From NCBI GenBank assembly GCA_036009045.1, contig DASYML010000086.1, positions 1 through 32,659 of the forward strand: 32,659 bases of DNA, in the 5' to 3' direction. The notes beneath the pieces were generated by a model that saw only the letters and a program-made list of their open reading frames with translations, ran no database searches and was not told where the DNA came from. This document shows, piece after piece, positions 15,185-23,792 of the stretch; the stretch's first letter is position 1; every line of letters starts with the position of its first letter. This stretch comes from DASYML01 sp036009045 (GTDB lineage Bacteria; Acidobacteriota; Blastocatellia; Pyrinomonadales; Pyrinomonadaceae). Made by a program: the position numbers and the translations under genes.

Positions 15185-16498
15185 TTACTTCGTCCGGCTC
15201 GCGCGAATGATGAGTTCCGTGCCGTTTCTCAGTTGGAGTTCGTCGCGGCCCTGTGCGTAGACGGAGCCGACGCCCGCGCCAGCGCCGATGGCCGCGCCGA
15301 TGGCTGCGCCTTTGCCGCCTTTGGCGATGGCTCCGATGATCGCGCCGACGGCTGCACCAATCGCCGCGCGTTGAGCGGTCCTGCCGCCCTGACTGTCCGT
15401 CTCCTGAACATTGCCGCCCTCGCTGTTGACGCGCACATCTTCGCCTCCCGTCGCGCGCACGTCTTCGATAATGCCGTTGAAGCCAGCCGTGCGACCGTCG
15501 CTCAGGCGTATCTGCTCGAAGTTGAGCGTCATCTCCGCGCGCCCGGAAAGCTTGCCGCCCGCCTGCACGCGCGAGACGTATCCCTCTATAGTCGCGCCCG
15601 CGTATGCGCCGGGTTCGCGGACCGTGAGAGTAAAGCGGTCGCCTTCGTGAGCCGTCGCGGTGCCGAGATCGCTGTTGAGGACGGCGACGACGCGCGTGTT
15701 GTCGGGCACAACCAGAACATAGACATCATTAGCGCTCACGGGGGGATTCGTCTGCGCGGGCTGCGATGGTGGCGGCGGATTGTGCCTGATGGTCGGCGGA
15801 CCGGTCCGGGCGACGCCTCTCCTGTTGTTGTTTTGCGAAGCGGGCGGTGTGTTCCTGGCGATGTTGGCGACGCGCTCGCCCTGCGGCTGGTAGATGTCGA
15901 AGCGGGCCGCATTGGAAATCTTGTTGTAGATACTCTGGACGACAACCGCCTGCCCGTATTGCTGGCCGTAGATGCGGCGCGTGACGCGCAGGCGGCGACC
16001 GTCTTCGAGCGAGTCAAAGCTGACGCTGTAACTATCATCCAGGTCGTTGCCCACGCTGGAGGAGTTGACGAGCAGGCTGCTCTCTGTGAGGGAGGCGCGC
16101 GTGCGGACTGTGTGCCCGTCGGCGGCACGCTCCGTGTGGTCCTGTCCGTCCGCTTCAAAGCTGATGCGCGGGGCGCGCGAGGAGGCTATGCTGACGAGGC
16201 GCGCGCGGCGTTCGATGGCGAGTTGTTCGGGCGAGGTCAGGCGTTCGATGAGTTGCTCCGTGCGTTCGCTCTGAGTGCCGAAGGCGTCCGTCTGAGCGAC
16301 GCGCCCGGCTGCCGCTTGCGGGTCATCGCTGCTCGCTGCGTCCAGGCGGTACAGCCCCGTCAGGCGCGTGTCTGTTCTGGCGACGGCGCGGCTCGCTTTC
16401 ATCTGCGGGCGTCTGCGTCTCTGCGTCTGGGCCGTGAGCCCGGTGCAGGCGAGCGCGGTCAACAACAGGACCGCGCAGATGCTTCTAACTCTGTCCAT
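15185..16498 (-). CDS. Secreted protein with C-terminal glycine zipper
   Basis: No functional family is recognised with certainty. The protein (437 residues from this start) has a signal peptide (about 1-23, ending GLTA), a polar and proline-rich middle (RHNPPPPSQPAQTNPP), then a beta-rich region (GDRFTLTVREPGAYAGATIEGYV and following) and a glycine zipper (AAIGAAVGAIIGAIAKGGKG, then AAIGAAIGAGAGVG) just before a conserved end (LQLRNGTELIIRASR). Similar zipper tails are found in outer-membrane or envelope-associated proteins and may span or touch a membrane. The longest frame starts at TTG 16522, but the ATG at 16498 has GGAGGG at ideal distance and a cleaner signal peptide. It is divergent from the protease gene at 17091. 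It probably acts in the periplasm or outer membrane. Confidence 0.8.
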   Translation of the reverse strand: MDRVRSICAVLLLTALACTGLTAQTQRRRRPQMKASRAVARTDTRLTGLYRLDAASSDDPQAAAGRVAQTDAFGTQSERTEQLIERLTSPEQLAIERRARLVSIASSRAPRISFEADGQDHTERAADGHTVRTRASLTESSLLVNSSSVGNDLDDSYSVSFDSLEDGRRLRVTRRIYGQQYGQAVVVQSIYNKISNAARFDIYQPQGERVANIARNTPPASQNNNRRGVARTGPPTIRHNPPPPSQPAQTNPPVSANDVYVLVVPDNTRVVAVLNSDLGTATAHEGDRFTLTVREPGAYAGATIEGYVSRVQAGGKLSGRAEMTLNFEQIRLSDGRTAGFNGIIEDVRATGGEDVRVNSEGGNVQETDSQGGRTAQRAAIGAAVGAIIGAIAKGGKGAAIGAAIGAGAGVGSVYAQGRDELQLRNGTELIIRASRTK

Positions 16499-17090
16499 CT
16501 TAACTTCCCTCCGGTTCTTCAAGTCTCTTCAAAAGACGGGCGGAGCGGGCAGGGCGCACAGGAGTTTTCTCGCCGTGCCGGTCCAAAAAGTTTTTATCCG
16601 GTCCAAAAAAAGAGTTTTTGTAAGGGGAAATAATTCTTCAGACAGCGGGGGAGGACGATACCTGCATCTTATGTGTTCGGCACCAGCACCAAGGGTAGAG
16701 CGACTCTGGCCCTTTATGCAAGTTCAAACCGGATTCAAAGGGCTGGAGAGCGGGGATTTTTTAAGAGCATGAGAGACAGGCTAACTCGAAGGGCTTTGCG
16801 TCGAGGCTCGCTGCCGGAAATGGTGTAGCGGATAAATGGTCCAACGGCGGGCGCGCGTCGCTCTTGCAAACGCGCGCGTCGCGACTGAAACAATCGGGGC
16901 GTTATCTCGTATCATGTTGTGATGCCTTTGGAGACCAGATGTCTGGCACGGATGCCTGAGACGGATGGCATGTAGTATAGTAAGTGAAGATTAAAGACTT
17001 GCCCGTTGGCTGGCAAGAGTTCAAAACGGTCTTTCAACAACCCCCTTCTAAACTTCGCCGCAGATAATTTGTCTTGAGGAGATTCGCCGC
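16499..17090. other. Divergent intergenic region
   Basis: This 592-bp stretch separates divergent genes and should hold both promoters. I see two copies of CCGGTCCAAAAA 20 bp apart (about 16578 and 16598), a TGGTCCAA at 16837, two copies of GCGCGCGTCG at about 16851 and 16872, an inverted repeat CCAGA-TG-TCTGG at 16935-16946, a possible -10 (TATAGT, 16976-16981) without a good -35, and a 6-bp stem at 16998-17017. No gene, tRNA or clear riboswitch was found. Confidence 0.5.
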
Positions 17091-18803
17091 GTGAGAAACA
17101 GATTTTTATTCGCGCTTAACCTACTGCTCGCCGTCTCAATCATGTTGCCCACAATGGTGCAGGCGCAGCAGCCCGGAGCGCAGAGATTGCCGTCCGTTGA
17201 ACCTCCTGTGGCGCGCGCGGCCACGCCCCGCACGACGCATCAGCCCGTGATGGACCCGACGGGCGTCGAACAGGACATCGCGGAGGCTCTGTCCGTCATT
17301 CAGGACAATTACGTGGACGGAAAGAAGCTGGATTATAACGCCGTCTTCAAAGCTTCCATCTCCAGCATGCTGCACACGCTGGACCCGCACTCGTCTTACT
17401 TCGACCCGAAGGAGTTGGAAGAGTTTCGCACGGAGCAGCGTTCGGAATACATCGGTATCGGCGCGACGCTCGGCGATCTCAACGACGGCAAGCAGGTGGA
17501 CACGACCATCGTGGCGACCTTCAAGGATGCTCCCGCGTCGCGCGCGGGGCTGCGCTTCGGCGACCGCATCGTGGAAGTCAACGGCGAATCCATGCGCGGC
17601 AAGCATTACTGGGAAACACGCGAGCACCTGTTGGGCCAACGCGGGACGGTGGTCAAAGTCTCCGTCGAGCGCGCCGCGACCGGACGCGTCGAGACTGTGG
17701 AGATTACGCGCGACGCGGTGCCCCAGCCTTCTATCCCGGAAGCCTACATGCTCAAACCCGGCATCGGTTATATAGCGATGACCGGCGGGTTCAATACGAC
17801 GACTTTTAACGAGTTGCAGGCGGCGCTGGAAAAACTGCACGCAGAGGGGATGAACATGCTGGTCCTGGACCTGCGTAATAATCCCGGCGGGCTGGTCATA
17901 CAGGCCGTCCGTTCCGCCAACGCTTTCCTGCGACGCGGTCAGGTCATCGTCACGCAAAAGGGTCGCATACGTGATAGCTCTATGACCTACGTGGCGGACA
18001 ACGACCGCCCGGACCAGACTCCTCTAGTGGTGATGGTCAATCGCTACACGGCCTCCGCCGCAGAGATTCTGGCGGGCGCATTACAGGACCACGACCGCGC
18101 GCTCATCGTCGGCGAGACGAGTTTCGGCAAGGGACTCGTGCAGCTTCCCTTCTCGCTGCCATCCGATTCGGCTCTGATGCTCACCATCGCCAAGTACTAC
18201 ACGCCTTCGGGGCGTCTCATCCAGCGCGATTACTCGAACAGCGGCTTTTATGATTACTACACCAACGGCGGCTCGTATCGCTCGGATAAGCAGAACGAGC
18301 AGGCCAAACCGACCGGCCCGGAGAGACGCACGGACACAGGGCGCGCGGTCTACGGCGGTGGCGGCATCACGCCGGATGAGACCGTCAAGCCGCGCCTCTA
18401 CACGCCGCCGCAACAACGCCTCGCAGACTCCGTCTTCGCCTTCTCGCGCGAGGTGGCCCTCGGACACATAGAAGGCTTTGACGCCTACAATGTCCTGCGT
18501 CCGATTGAATATGGTCACGTCTTGAAAGAGACTGACTTTCCCATCACGGACCCTCTCTACAAAGCGCTCAGGAGTTTCGTCACGAGCAGGACCGCGTACA
18601 AAGTCACCGGCGCACAATTGGACCGCGAACGCGCCTTCGTCGAACGACAGTTACGCTTCAACCTGACCAGTGCCGCCTATGGCACGACGACCGCCTATCA
18701 GGTTTACAACACAGACGACCCGCAAATTGCACGCTCCATAGAAATGCTCCCGCGCGCACGCGAACTCGCGCAGACGGCCAGACAGACACGCAAGCCATCA
18801 TAA
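17091..18803 (+). CDS. S41-family C-terminal processing peptidase (CtpA/Prc type)
   Basis: This 570-residue periplasmic serine protease cleaves proteins near exposed C-termini. It has a signal peptide (1-26, ending VQAQ), an N-terminal helical region with HTLDPHSSYFDP (residues 95-106), a PDZ domain (about 118-205, with RAGLRFGDRIVEVNG) that recognises C-termini, and the S41 core. The catalytic serine is Ser322 in NRYTASAAEILAGAL and the lysine is Lys347 in GETSFGKGLVQ. The substrate-clamping DLRNNPGG is at 260-267. The C-terminal ~150 residues past the core include a Gly/Tyr-rich loop and a helical tail. The start is GTG at 17091 with GAGGAG nine bases upstream. It is a single-gene unit, divergent from the glycine-zipper gene. 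Targets are unknown. Confidence 0.92.
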   Translation: MRNRFLFALNLLLAVSIMLPTMVQAQQPGAQRLPSVEPPVARAATPRTTHQPVMDPTGVEQDIAEALSVIQDNYVDGKKLDYNAVFKASISSMLHTLDPHSSYFDPKELEEFRTEQRSEYIGIGATLGDLNDGKQVDTTIVATFKDAPASRAGLRFGDRIVEVNGESMRGKHYWETREHLLGQRGTVVKVSVERAATGRVETVEITRDAVPQPSIPEAYMLKPGIGYIAMTGGFNTTTFNELQAALEKLHAEGMNMLVLDLRNNPGGLVIQAVRSANAFLRRGQVIVTQKGRIRDSSMTYVADNDRPDQTPLVVMVNRYTASAAEILAGALQDHDRALIVGETSFGKGLVQLPFSLPSDSALMLTIAKYYTPSGRLIQRDYSNSGFYDYYTNGGSYRSDKQNEQAKPTGPERRTDTGRAVYGGGGITPDETVKPRLYTPPQQRLADSVFAFSREVALGHIEGFDAYNVLRPIEYGHVLKETDFPITDPLYKALRSFVTSRTAYKVTGAQLDRERAFVERQLRFNLTSAAYGTTTAYQVYNTDDPQIARSIEMLPRARELAQTARQTRKPS

Positions 18804-18804
18804 A

Positions 18805-18868
18805 AGAGAGGCTAAAGGTGAGAGGTGAGAGGCTAGTGAAAGACATTCGTTCTTCACTAGCCTCTTGC
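18805..18868. repeat. Intergenic palindrome, GAGGCTAG family
   Basis: AGAGGCTAGTGAA at 18828-18840 is exactly complementary to 18853-18865, with a 12-nt loop. Upstream are further GAGAGGC words, beginning 2 bases after the protease stop. The stem and loop closely match the inner hairpin at 23815-23850 (both loops contain GACAT and GTTC). It lies between convergent genes and probably terminates both. Confidence 0.75.
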
Positions 18869-18879
18869 TTCTTGTCACT

Positions 18880-19554
18880 TCAACTTATTGCGCTCGTCTT
18901 GAGTAGAGATGACGGGCAGTCTCTCTCCAAAATGCATTCGGCGCAGAGGGGTGTGCGGGCTTTGCAGACCTGTCGGCCATGTGCGATGAGGAAGTGCGAG
19001 AAATCAATCCAGTCTTTGCGCGGGACGAGCGTGGCCAGGTCGCGCTCGATTTTTTCGGGCTGTTGCTGGTCCGTTAATCCGAGGCGTGTTGAGAGACGCT
19101 GAACGTGCGTGTCAACGACGATGCCGCTGGTGATGCCGTAGGCGTTGCCGAGGACGACATTGGCCGTCTTGCGGGCCACGCCCGGCAGGGCTAGTAGTTC
19201 TTCCATGTCGTCAGGCACGCGACCGCCGTGTTGCTCGCTGATGAGTTTGCACGCGCCCTGAATCGCTCTCGCCTTGTTGTGATAGAAGCCCGTTGAGCGG
19301 ATGTCTGTTTCCAACTCGCTCTGCGGGACGCGCAGGTAATCTTCAGGGCCGCGATATTTCCTGAAGAGATTGACCGTCACCTGATTAACCCGTTCGTCCG
19401 TACACTGCGCCGAGAGGATGGTGGCGATGAGCAGTTCGAGCGGGTTCGAGTGGTCCAGCGTACAGTGCGCGTCCGGGTAGACGCGCCTCAAGAGTTTGAT
19501 GAGCTTGCGCGTCCTTTGTTTCAACGCTTGATGGTCTGTCAAGGCCGGGGTCAC
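18880..19554 (-). CDS. nth: Endonuclease III
   Basis: This 224-residue base-excision repair glycosylase/AP lyase removes oxidised pyrimidines. The helix-hairpin-helix LPGVARKTANVVLGNA holds the catalytic Lys129, and VVDTHVQRLS holds the catalytic Asp148. The C-terminal iron-sulfur cluster has the correct spacing: Cys197, Cys204, Cys207 and Cys213 (C-x6-C-x2-C-x5-C). The length fits Nth (about 210-225). The start is GTG at 19554, which overlaps the bcp stop as GTGA, so the two genes are co-translated. Pairing oxidative DNA repair with a peroxiredoxin makes sense as a small oxidative-damage operon. Confidence 0.96.
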   Translation of the reverse strand: MTPALTDHQALKQRTRKLIKLLRRVYPDAHCTLDHSNPLELLIATILSAQCTDERVNQVTVNLFRKYRGPEDYLRVPQSELETDIRSTGFYHNKARAIQGACKLISEQHGGRVPDDMEELLALPGVARKTANVVLGNAYGITSGIVVDTHVQRLSTRLGLTDQQQPEKIERDLATLVPRKDWIDFSHFLIAHGRQVCKARTPLCAECILERDCPSSLLKTSAIS

Positions 19555-20015
19555 GCTCCGCCGTTGAAAGCCGCGAGCACTTCGTCGCTGTGCTGCTCGA
19601 CGTTCACTTTGTCGAAAATCTTTTTGATGCGCCCCTCTTCGTCAATCAAAAAGGTCTTGCGCGCGAGGCCCATATATTTCTTGTCGCCCCACGTCTGCTC
19701 GCCGTAAACACCGTAAGCTTCGGAGACGGAGTGGTCCGTATCGCTCAGGAGGGTGAACGGCAGATTATATTTCGCGGCGAACGCCTGATGCGAAGCCTCG
19801 TCGTCCAGTGAGACTCCGAGCACCTTGATGCCCGCGTCCTTATACGTCGTATGAGAATCACGAAATGAACAAGCCTCTTTCGTGCAACCGGGCGTATCAT
19901 CTTTCGGATAAAAATAAAGGACCACTTTCTGACCGCGAAAGTCCGAGAGACTCACGGGATTACCGCTTTCGTCGCGCGTCTTGAAATCCGGCGCGGCATC
20001 GCCTTCTTTAAGCAT
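19551..20015 (-). CDS. bcp: Thioredoxin-dependent peroxiredoxin, BCP/PrxQ type
   Basis: This 154-residue cytoplasmic peroxidase reduces hydrogen and organic peroxides using thioredoxin. The active site YPKDDTPGCTKEACSFRD has the peroxidatic Cys44 and the resolving Cys49 five residues on, the PrxQ/BCP arrangement. The C-terminal RKTFLIDEEGRIKKIF is also typical. The longest frame begins at TTG 20036, but the ATG at 20015 has GGAGG seven bases upstream and gives the usual family length, so it is chosen. Its stop overlaps the GTG of nth by 4 bp. Confidence 0.95.
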   Translation of the reverse strand: MLKEGDAAPDFKTRDESGNPVSLSDFRGQKVVLYFYPKDDTPGCTKEACSFRDSHTTYKDAGIKVLGVSLDDEASHQAFAAKYNLPFTLLSDTDHSVSEAYGVYGEQTWGDKKYMGLARKTFLIDEEGRIKKIFDKVNVEQHSDEVLAAFNGGA

Positions 20016-20150
20016 CAATGTGCCTCCATCCAACAAATTTATGAGCGAGAAATTTGATGCGGAACATTCTACAGTGAATGAGGGTGGAGGAAAAGCAGAG
20101 AGGGTTAAGGACTGTGTCCAACGCAGATTGAGTGGGTTTGAAAGCGTGAT

Positions 20151-20244
20151 TCACCACAGAGACACAGAGGACACAGAGGACGCGCAGAGAGTTGAATGAT
20201 TAAATCTCTGTCCGTCCTCTGTGTCCTCTGTGTCTCTGTGGTGA
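20151..20244. repeat. Intergenic palindrome, CACAGAG family (copy 2)
   Basis: A 39-base arm (20151-20189, beginning TCACCACAGAGACACAGAGG) pairs almost perfectly with 20206-20244 across a 16-nt loop. The arm is made of tandem ACACAGAGG words. It lies between the bcp start and the end of the metalloprotease gene. Confidence 0.85.
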
Positions 20245-20271
20245 GTTATTAATTGACCCTTTCACTCTTCA

Positions 20272-22392
20272 TCAGGGACCGTATTGCGAACAGTCGCGGT
20301 CGCTGCGGGTGATGACGGGGCCGAAGCGTAGTTGATATTCAGCCGAGGTGACGAAGGCGCAGACCATGCCTTTGAAATTGCCGGGTTGCTGTGTGTTGAG
20401 CACGTTGAGCCAGAAGAGATAACCGCCCCGTTCAGGGTCTCTATGCAGGTAGCCGAAGTACTGCATGAGGACGAACGAGGGGTTGTATTCCGCCTGTTTG
20501 AAATTAGCGTCTTCGATAGCCGCTCTGACCGTCAGGCTGCGGCTATTATTCATGCTGCTGCCGCTGTTGTAGGTGTTGATGAGCGTCTGGCGTTGGCCCG
20601 CGAGGTCCACGCCGGACGAAGTCTTGATGGTCGCGATGAGCGCGTCCACAAAACTGTCCGCCGTCGTGTTGGCCTGAAACTTCTGCGTGAACTCCGTGCG
20701 CTGGACGAAGGCATCCGCGAAGGCCACCTTACTTTGTTCCAGACTGGCCCCACCGACGACTAAGGGTCTATCCGTGGAGAACTCCGCGAAGGAGGGCTGG
20801 CGTCCGAGCGGGCCTTTGTAGAGCCGATAAATAAAGCTGCCCGTGTTCTGGAATTCGTTTTCAATGAAGAAGGCTGCGGAGACTTCGACGCGACGGCGAT
20901 GGATACATGACACGTCGTTGCCGCAACGCGTAATCTCATTGGTCCAGAAGGCGAAACCACCGGGGTCCGGTTCGCGGCTCAGGAAGTCTAGATACTGCTG
21001 GCGCACGAAGGCTTGCGCGTCGTCAATCGGATTGGTGCTCGTCGTGCCGTTATCAATCGTCAGCCCGCCTGAGACGTAAGCTATCTCGCCCGTCGTGGAG
21101 AGCAGGCGCAGGCTGAAGTCGCCCGTGGTGGCGCTGCCGCTGACCGTCACGTTGAAACTGAAGATGGGAAACCCTGAGTTGAAGTCAACTTGTCGTTGCG
21201 CGAAGCTCGCACGATCAATGTTGAAGTAGGGCGAGGGAATAGTGATGCCGCTGCTGCTCACCTGGTCCAATCCTTCACCGCCGACATAGATGGTGTAAGT
21301 ATTGCCGGGAGACAAAGGGACGGCGATGGTCGAAAGCTGCGCGTTCGTGCCGAGCAGGCGCGGGTTGAGCGCGGGCGGCGAACCGGCTGGCAGAGTCACG
21401 TTGAGCGGCGTGGTCGCGTTGATAGTGACGTTGAGGCTGTTTGATAACTCCGCCGTGCGAAAAGATGGCTGCGAGCCGATGCCGCCGTATGCGCCGCCCG
21501 TCGAAGCGATTTCGGCTGCGAGAATCGGTCCGTCCAGATATTCCGCGATGACCCTGTAATGAGCGGGCGGCAGGCTGTCCAGGCGAAACGAACCATCCGG
21601 CAGAGTGATATTGCCCGCCGTCACTCTTCCGGTCGAGATGTTCTCGGCCCAGACATGCGCGCCGAATAATGGTCCACCATTATTGCCGTTGATAACTCTT
21701 CCGGCGATGACGCCGACGCCCGTGTGTTGCCCGCTGGGCAGCCCGTAGATGGCACGCCCGCCCGCGCGGTCGTCATCAGAAAGCGTGCGCGGCGTGATGG
21801 CGGTCAGGCCGTACAATCCATTCTGGCCCTGCCTGGGCTGCATCGTCGCGCCGACGACGCCCGAATGTTCGAGTCCCAGGAGATGCCCGATTTCATGCGT
21901 CAGGACGGATTCGAGATCGTAAGTGTCGGGCGTGCCGTCTGTGGAGAATTGGAGGCCGGGGTTGATGGCTATGTCGGCTTCCGTGATGGAGCCGGTCGTC
22001 GGGTCGAAGAAGACGCGCGTGCGGCCCGTGCGGTTTCCGTCGAAGAGACCCGGCTCCTGGTTCGGGGCGACCGTAATCAGGCTGAGGCCGTCGCCGCCAC
22101 CGCCGGGGCTGACGAATTGCGCGCTGTTAGAGCTAATCTCAAACTGCACGTTCGCGGCCTCCTGCCAGCGTCCGAGCGCCCTGCGCGCAGCACCCTCAAC
22201 GTCGCTACCCGGCTTGATGTTGGGCGGTGGAGAATTGAGCGAAGTGGAGAGCGCGATCCTGATTGGCATGGTCTGCCAGTGGAGTTGGAAGGTCGCCGAA
22301 CTGTCCCCGTATTGAAGCGTGTACGAGCGCACCGGCACGGCCCAGCCGAGCGCGAGCGCGAAGAGAATTAGAGAGATAGCCGAACGACGCAT
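20272..22392 (-). CDS. Secreted matrixin-type metalloprotease with DUF4214 domain
   Basis: This 706-residue secreted protein combines several parts. The signal peptide is 1-23. A matrixin-like zinc protease domain follows with HEIGHLLGLEH (residues 166-176: three His ligands and Glu167) and a probable Met-turn at Met184. Next comes a carboxypeptidase regulatory-like beta domain (about 227-330, GVIAGRVINGNNGGPL), then an Ig-like/IPT region (about 345-455), and a DUF4214 region (about 470-700). The DUF4214 part closely matches the divergent neighbour at 22848-23789, including the shared runs NEFQNTGSF and GSSMNNSRSL and four cysteines. The start ATG at 22392 lacks a clear Shine-Dalgarno. A role in remodelling or anchoring to extracellular matrix or polysaccharide is inference. 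Confidence 0.88.
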   Translation of the reverse strand: MRRSAISLILFALALGWAVPVRSYTLQYGDSSATFQLHWQTMPIRIALSTSLNSPPPNIKPGSDVEGAARRALGRWQEAANVQFEISSNSAQFVSPGGGGDGLSLITVAPNQEPGLFDGNRTGRTRVFFDPTTGSITEADIAINPGLQFSTDGTPDTYDLESVLTHEIGHLLGLEHSGVVGATMQPRQGQNGLYGLTAITPRTLSDDDRAGGRAIYGLPSGQHTGVGVIAGRVINGNNGGPLFGAHVWAENISTGRVTAGNITLPDGSFRLDSLPPAHYRVIAEYLDGPILAAEIASTGGAYGGIGSQPSFRTAELSNSLNVTINATTPLNVTLPAGSPPALNPRLLGTNAQLSTIAVPLSPGNTYTIYVGGEGLDQVSSSGITIPSPYFNIDRASFAQRQVDFNSGFPIFSFNVTVSGSATTGDFSLRLLSTTGEIAYVSGGLTIDNGTTSTNPIDDAQAFVRQQYLDFLSREPDPGGFAFWTNEITRCGNDVSCIHRRRVEVSAAFFIENEFQNTGSFIYRLYKGPLGRQPSFAEFSTDRPLVVGGASLEQSKVAFADAFVQRTEFTQKFQANTTADSFVDALIATIKTSSGVDLAGQRQTLINTYNSGSSMNNSRSLTVRAAIEDANFKQAEYNPSFVLMQYFGYLHRDPERGGYLFWLNVLNTQQPGNFKGMVCAFVTSAEYQLRFGPVITRSDRDCSQYGP

Positions 22393-22470
22393 AAAACGCT
22401 TTGAGGTTTAAAATAAGCCGGATGCGAAATGACGGAGCGGACGGGGAGTGGCCCTGCTTGTCGTCCGTCA

Positions 22471-22500
22471 TATTAACACGCATTTGCCAGACAGGAGCAA
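22471..22500 (-). promoter_or_regulatory. Possible promoter of the metalloprotease gene
   Basis: On the minus strand TTGCTC (22500-22495) stands 18 bases before TTAATA (22476-22471). The match is weak; it is listed because the position (about 85 bases before the ATG) fits and the same TTGCTC-N18 layout precedes the beta-propeller gene at 32455. Confidence 0.3.
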
Positions 22501-22552
22501 GCCTCTCAAGCAAGGATAGCGGGTTATTTTCATCTTGAGTGTCCAGGACATT

Positions 22553-22645
22553 GTGATTCACCACCGCAGACACAGAGTAAGCACAGAGGTTAACATTCAA
22601 GTCTCTGTGCAAACTCTGTGCGCTCTGTGTCTGCGGTGGTGAACG
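22553..22645. repeat. Intergenic palindrome, CACAGAG family (copy 3)
   Basis: The left arm begins TTCACCACCGCAGACACAGA and the right arm ends in its exact complement, as in copy 1 at 3508-3603; the interior differs. It lies inside the 455-bp divergent region between the two DUF4214 genes, which otherwise holds an 8-bp inverted repeat ATGACGGA...TCCGTCAT (22429-22471) and the two promoters. Confidence 0.8.
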
Positions 22646-22698
22646 CCCCTTCTTACTCACTCAAGCCAAAATGAACCACTACTTTTTAACCAATCTCG

Positions 22699-22727
22699 TT
22701 GACAAAAAGTGAGGCGCAGGCTACACT
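22699..22727 (+). promoter_or_regulatory. Sigma-70 type promoter of the DUF4214 gene
   Basis: TTGACA (22699-22704), a spacer of exactly 17 bases, then TACACT (22722-22727). Transcription would begin near 22734, leaving an untranslated leader of about 110 bases before the ATG at 22848. Confidence 0.7.
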
Positions 22728-22847
22728 GATTTGCGTCTAACGGGCGCAGCCCCGCCCCTTGATGGTGACGAGAGCACCTCTCCCTCTCCGTTAATTCCAT
22801 GTAACAAATGAGAGCTTAGCCAGCGATAGAAATTGAGGAGTATTGTG

Positions 22848-23789
22848 ATGCTAAAGTTTATGATTGCCGTGCTCACGTTAGCACTCGCCGCCGTCAGTGT
22901 GTTGGGGCAAAGCCAGAGCGCGCCGACGCTCAGAATCGTGACGGAAGACCCGAACCTGCCTTCCGACCTCTTCTACGGTAATACCAAAGTCAAACCGTTG
23001 CGCCTGCGACCGGGCACGAACCAGCCCATTACCATTGACGATTCGGATTTCTTCGTCAGCCAGCACTACGTTGACTTCCTCAACCGCTTCCCCGATACGA
23101 GCGGGATGGGTTACTGGACCGGCGAACTGAACAAGTGTGCGAGCACGGACGCCGCTTGCCTCAACTCGCGCCGCGTCGGAGTCTCCGCAGCCTTCTTCGT
23201 CGAAAACGAATTCCAGAACACGGGCAGCTTCGTTTATCGTCTCTACAAGGGCGGGCTGGCACGCTCGCCTGTGTACGCGGAGTTCATGCCGGACAGGCGA
23301 CAGGTCGTCGGCGGCGCGAATCTGGACCAGAGCAAGATCGCCTTCGCGGATGCCTTCGTCCAGCGCGCCGAATTCACACAGGCTTATCAGAGCGCAACCA
23401 CCGCCGCGACCTTCGTTGACGCGCTGACCGCCAACCTCAAGGCAGGCTCAGGTGTGGACATCGCGGGACAACGCACGTCGCTCATCAACACTTACAACAC
23501 CGGCAGCAGCATGAACAATAGCCGCAGCCTCGTGCTCCGCGAGGCCATCGAGAATGCAGCCTTCAAACAGTCTGTTTACTACCCGTCCTTCGTGCTCATG
23601 CAGTACTTCGGTTATCTGAGACGCGACCCGGACGCGGGCGGCTACGGCTTCTGGCTAGATGTCGTGACCAACAAAGAGCCTGGCAACTTCAGAGGCATGG
23701 TCTGCTCCTTCATCACCTCTCGTGAATACCAGGAGCGCTTCGGGACCACCGTCACGCACACCAACAGGGACTGCGCCAACATCCACTAA
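22848..23789 (+). CDS. Secreted DUF4214 protein
   Basis: This 313-residue protein has a signal peptide (1-20, ending VLG) and, from about residue 66 to the end, a DUF4214 region closely similar to that of the metalloprotease on the other strand. Shared segments include VSAAFF.ENEFQNTGSF, AFADAFVQR.EFTQ, GSSMNNSRSL and PSFVLMQYFGYL.RDP. Four cysteines are conserved between the two copies (two near residues 97-106, one in MVC, one in NRDC), which suggests disulfides outside the cytoplasm. The function of DUF4214 is not established; it recurs in secreted and polysaccharide-related proteins. The longest frame begins at TTG 22833, but AGGAG eight bases before the ATG at 22848 decides the start. 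It has its own strong promoter. Confidence 0.85.
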   Translation: MLKFMIAVLTLALAAVSVLGQSQSAPTLRIVTEDPNLPSDLFYGNTKVKPLRLRPGTNQPITIDDSDFFVSQHYVDFLNRFPDTSGMGYWTGELNKCASTDAACLNSRRVGVSAAFFVENEFQNTGSFVYRLYKGGLARSPVYAEFMPDRRQVVGGANLDQSKIAFADAFVQRAEFTQAYQSATTAATFVDALTANLKAGSGVDIAGQRTSLINTYNTGSSMNNSRSLVLREAIENAAFKQSVYYPSFVLMQYFGYLRRDPDAGGYGFWLDVVTNKEPGNFRGMVCSFITSREYQERFGTTVTHTNRDCANIH

Positions 23790-23792
23790 AGC

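Noticed and set aside
14987..16633. A 548-codon open frame on the plus strand
   Set aside because: It is antisense to the glycine-zipper gene and the MarR start, has no signal peptide, domain or Shine-Dalgarno, and its composition follows from the high GC of the real gene.
16953..16981. Possible promoter of the S41 protease gene
   Set aside because: TATAGT is a fair -10, but the hexamer 17 bases upstream (TGCCTG) is a poor -35; too weak to list as a promoter.
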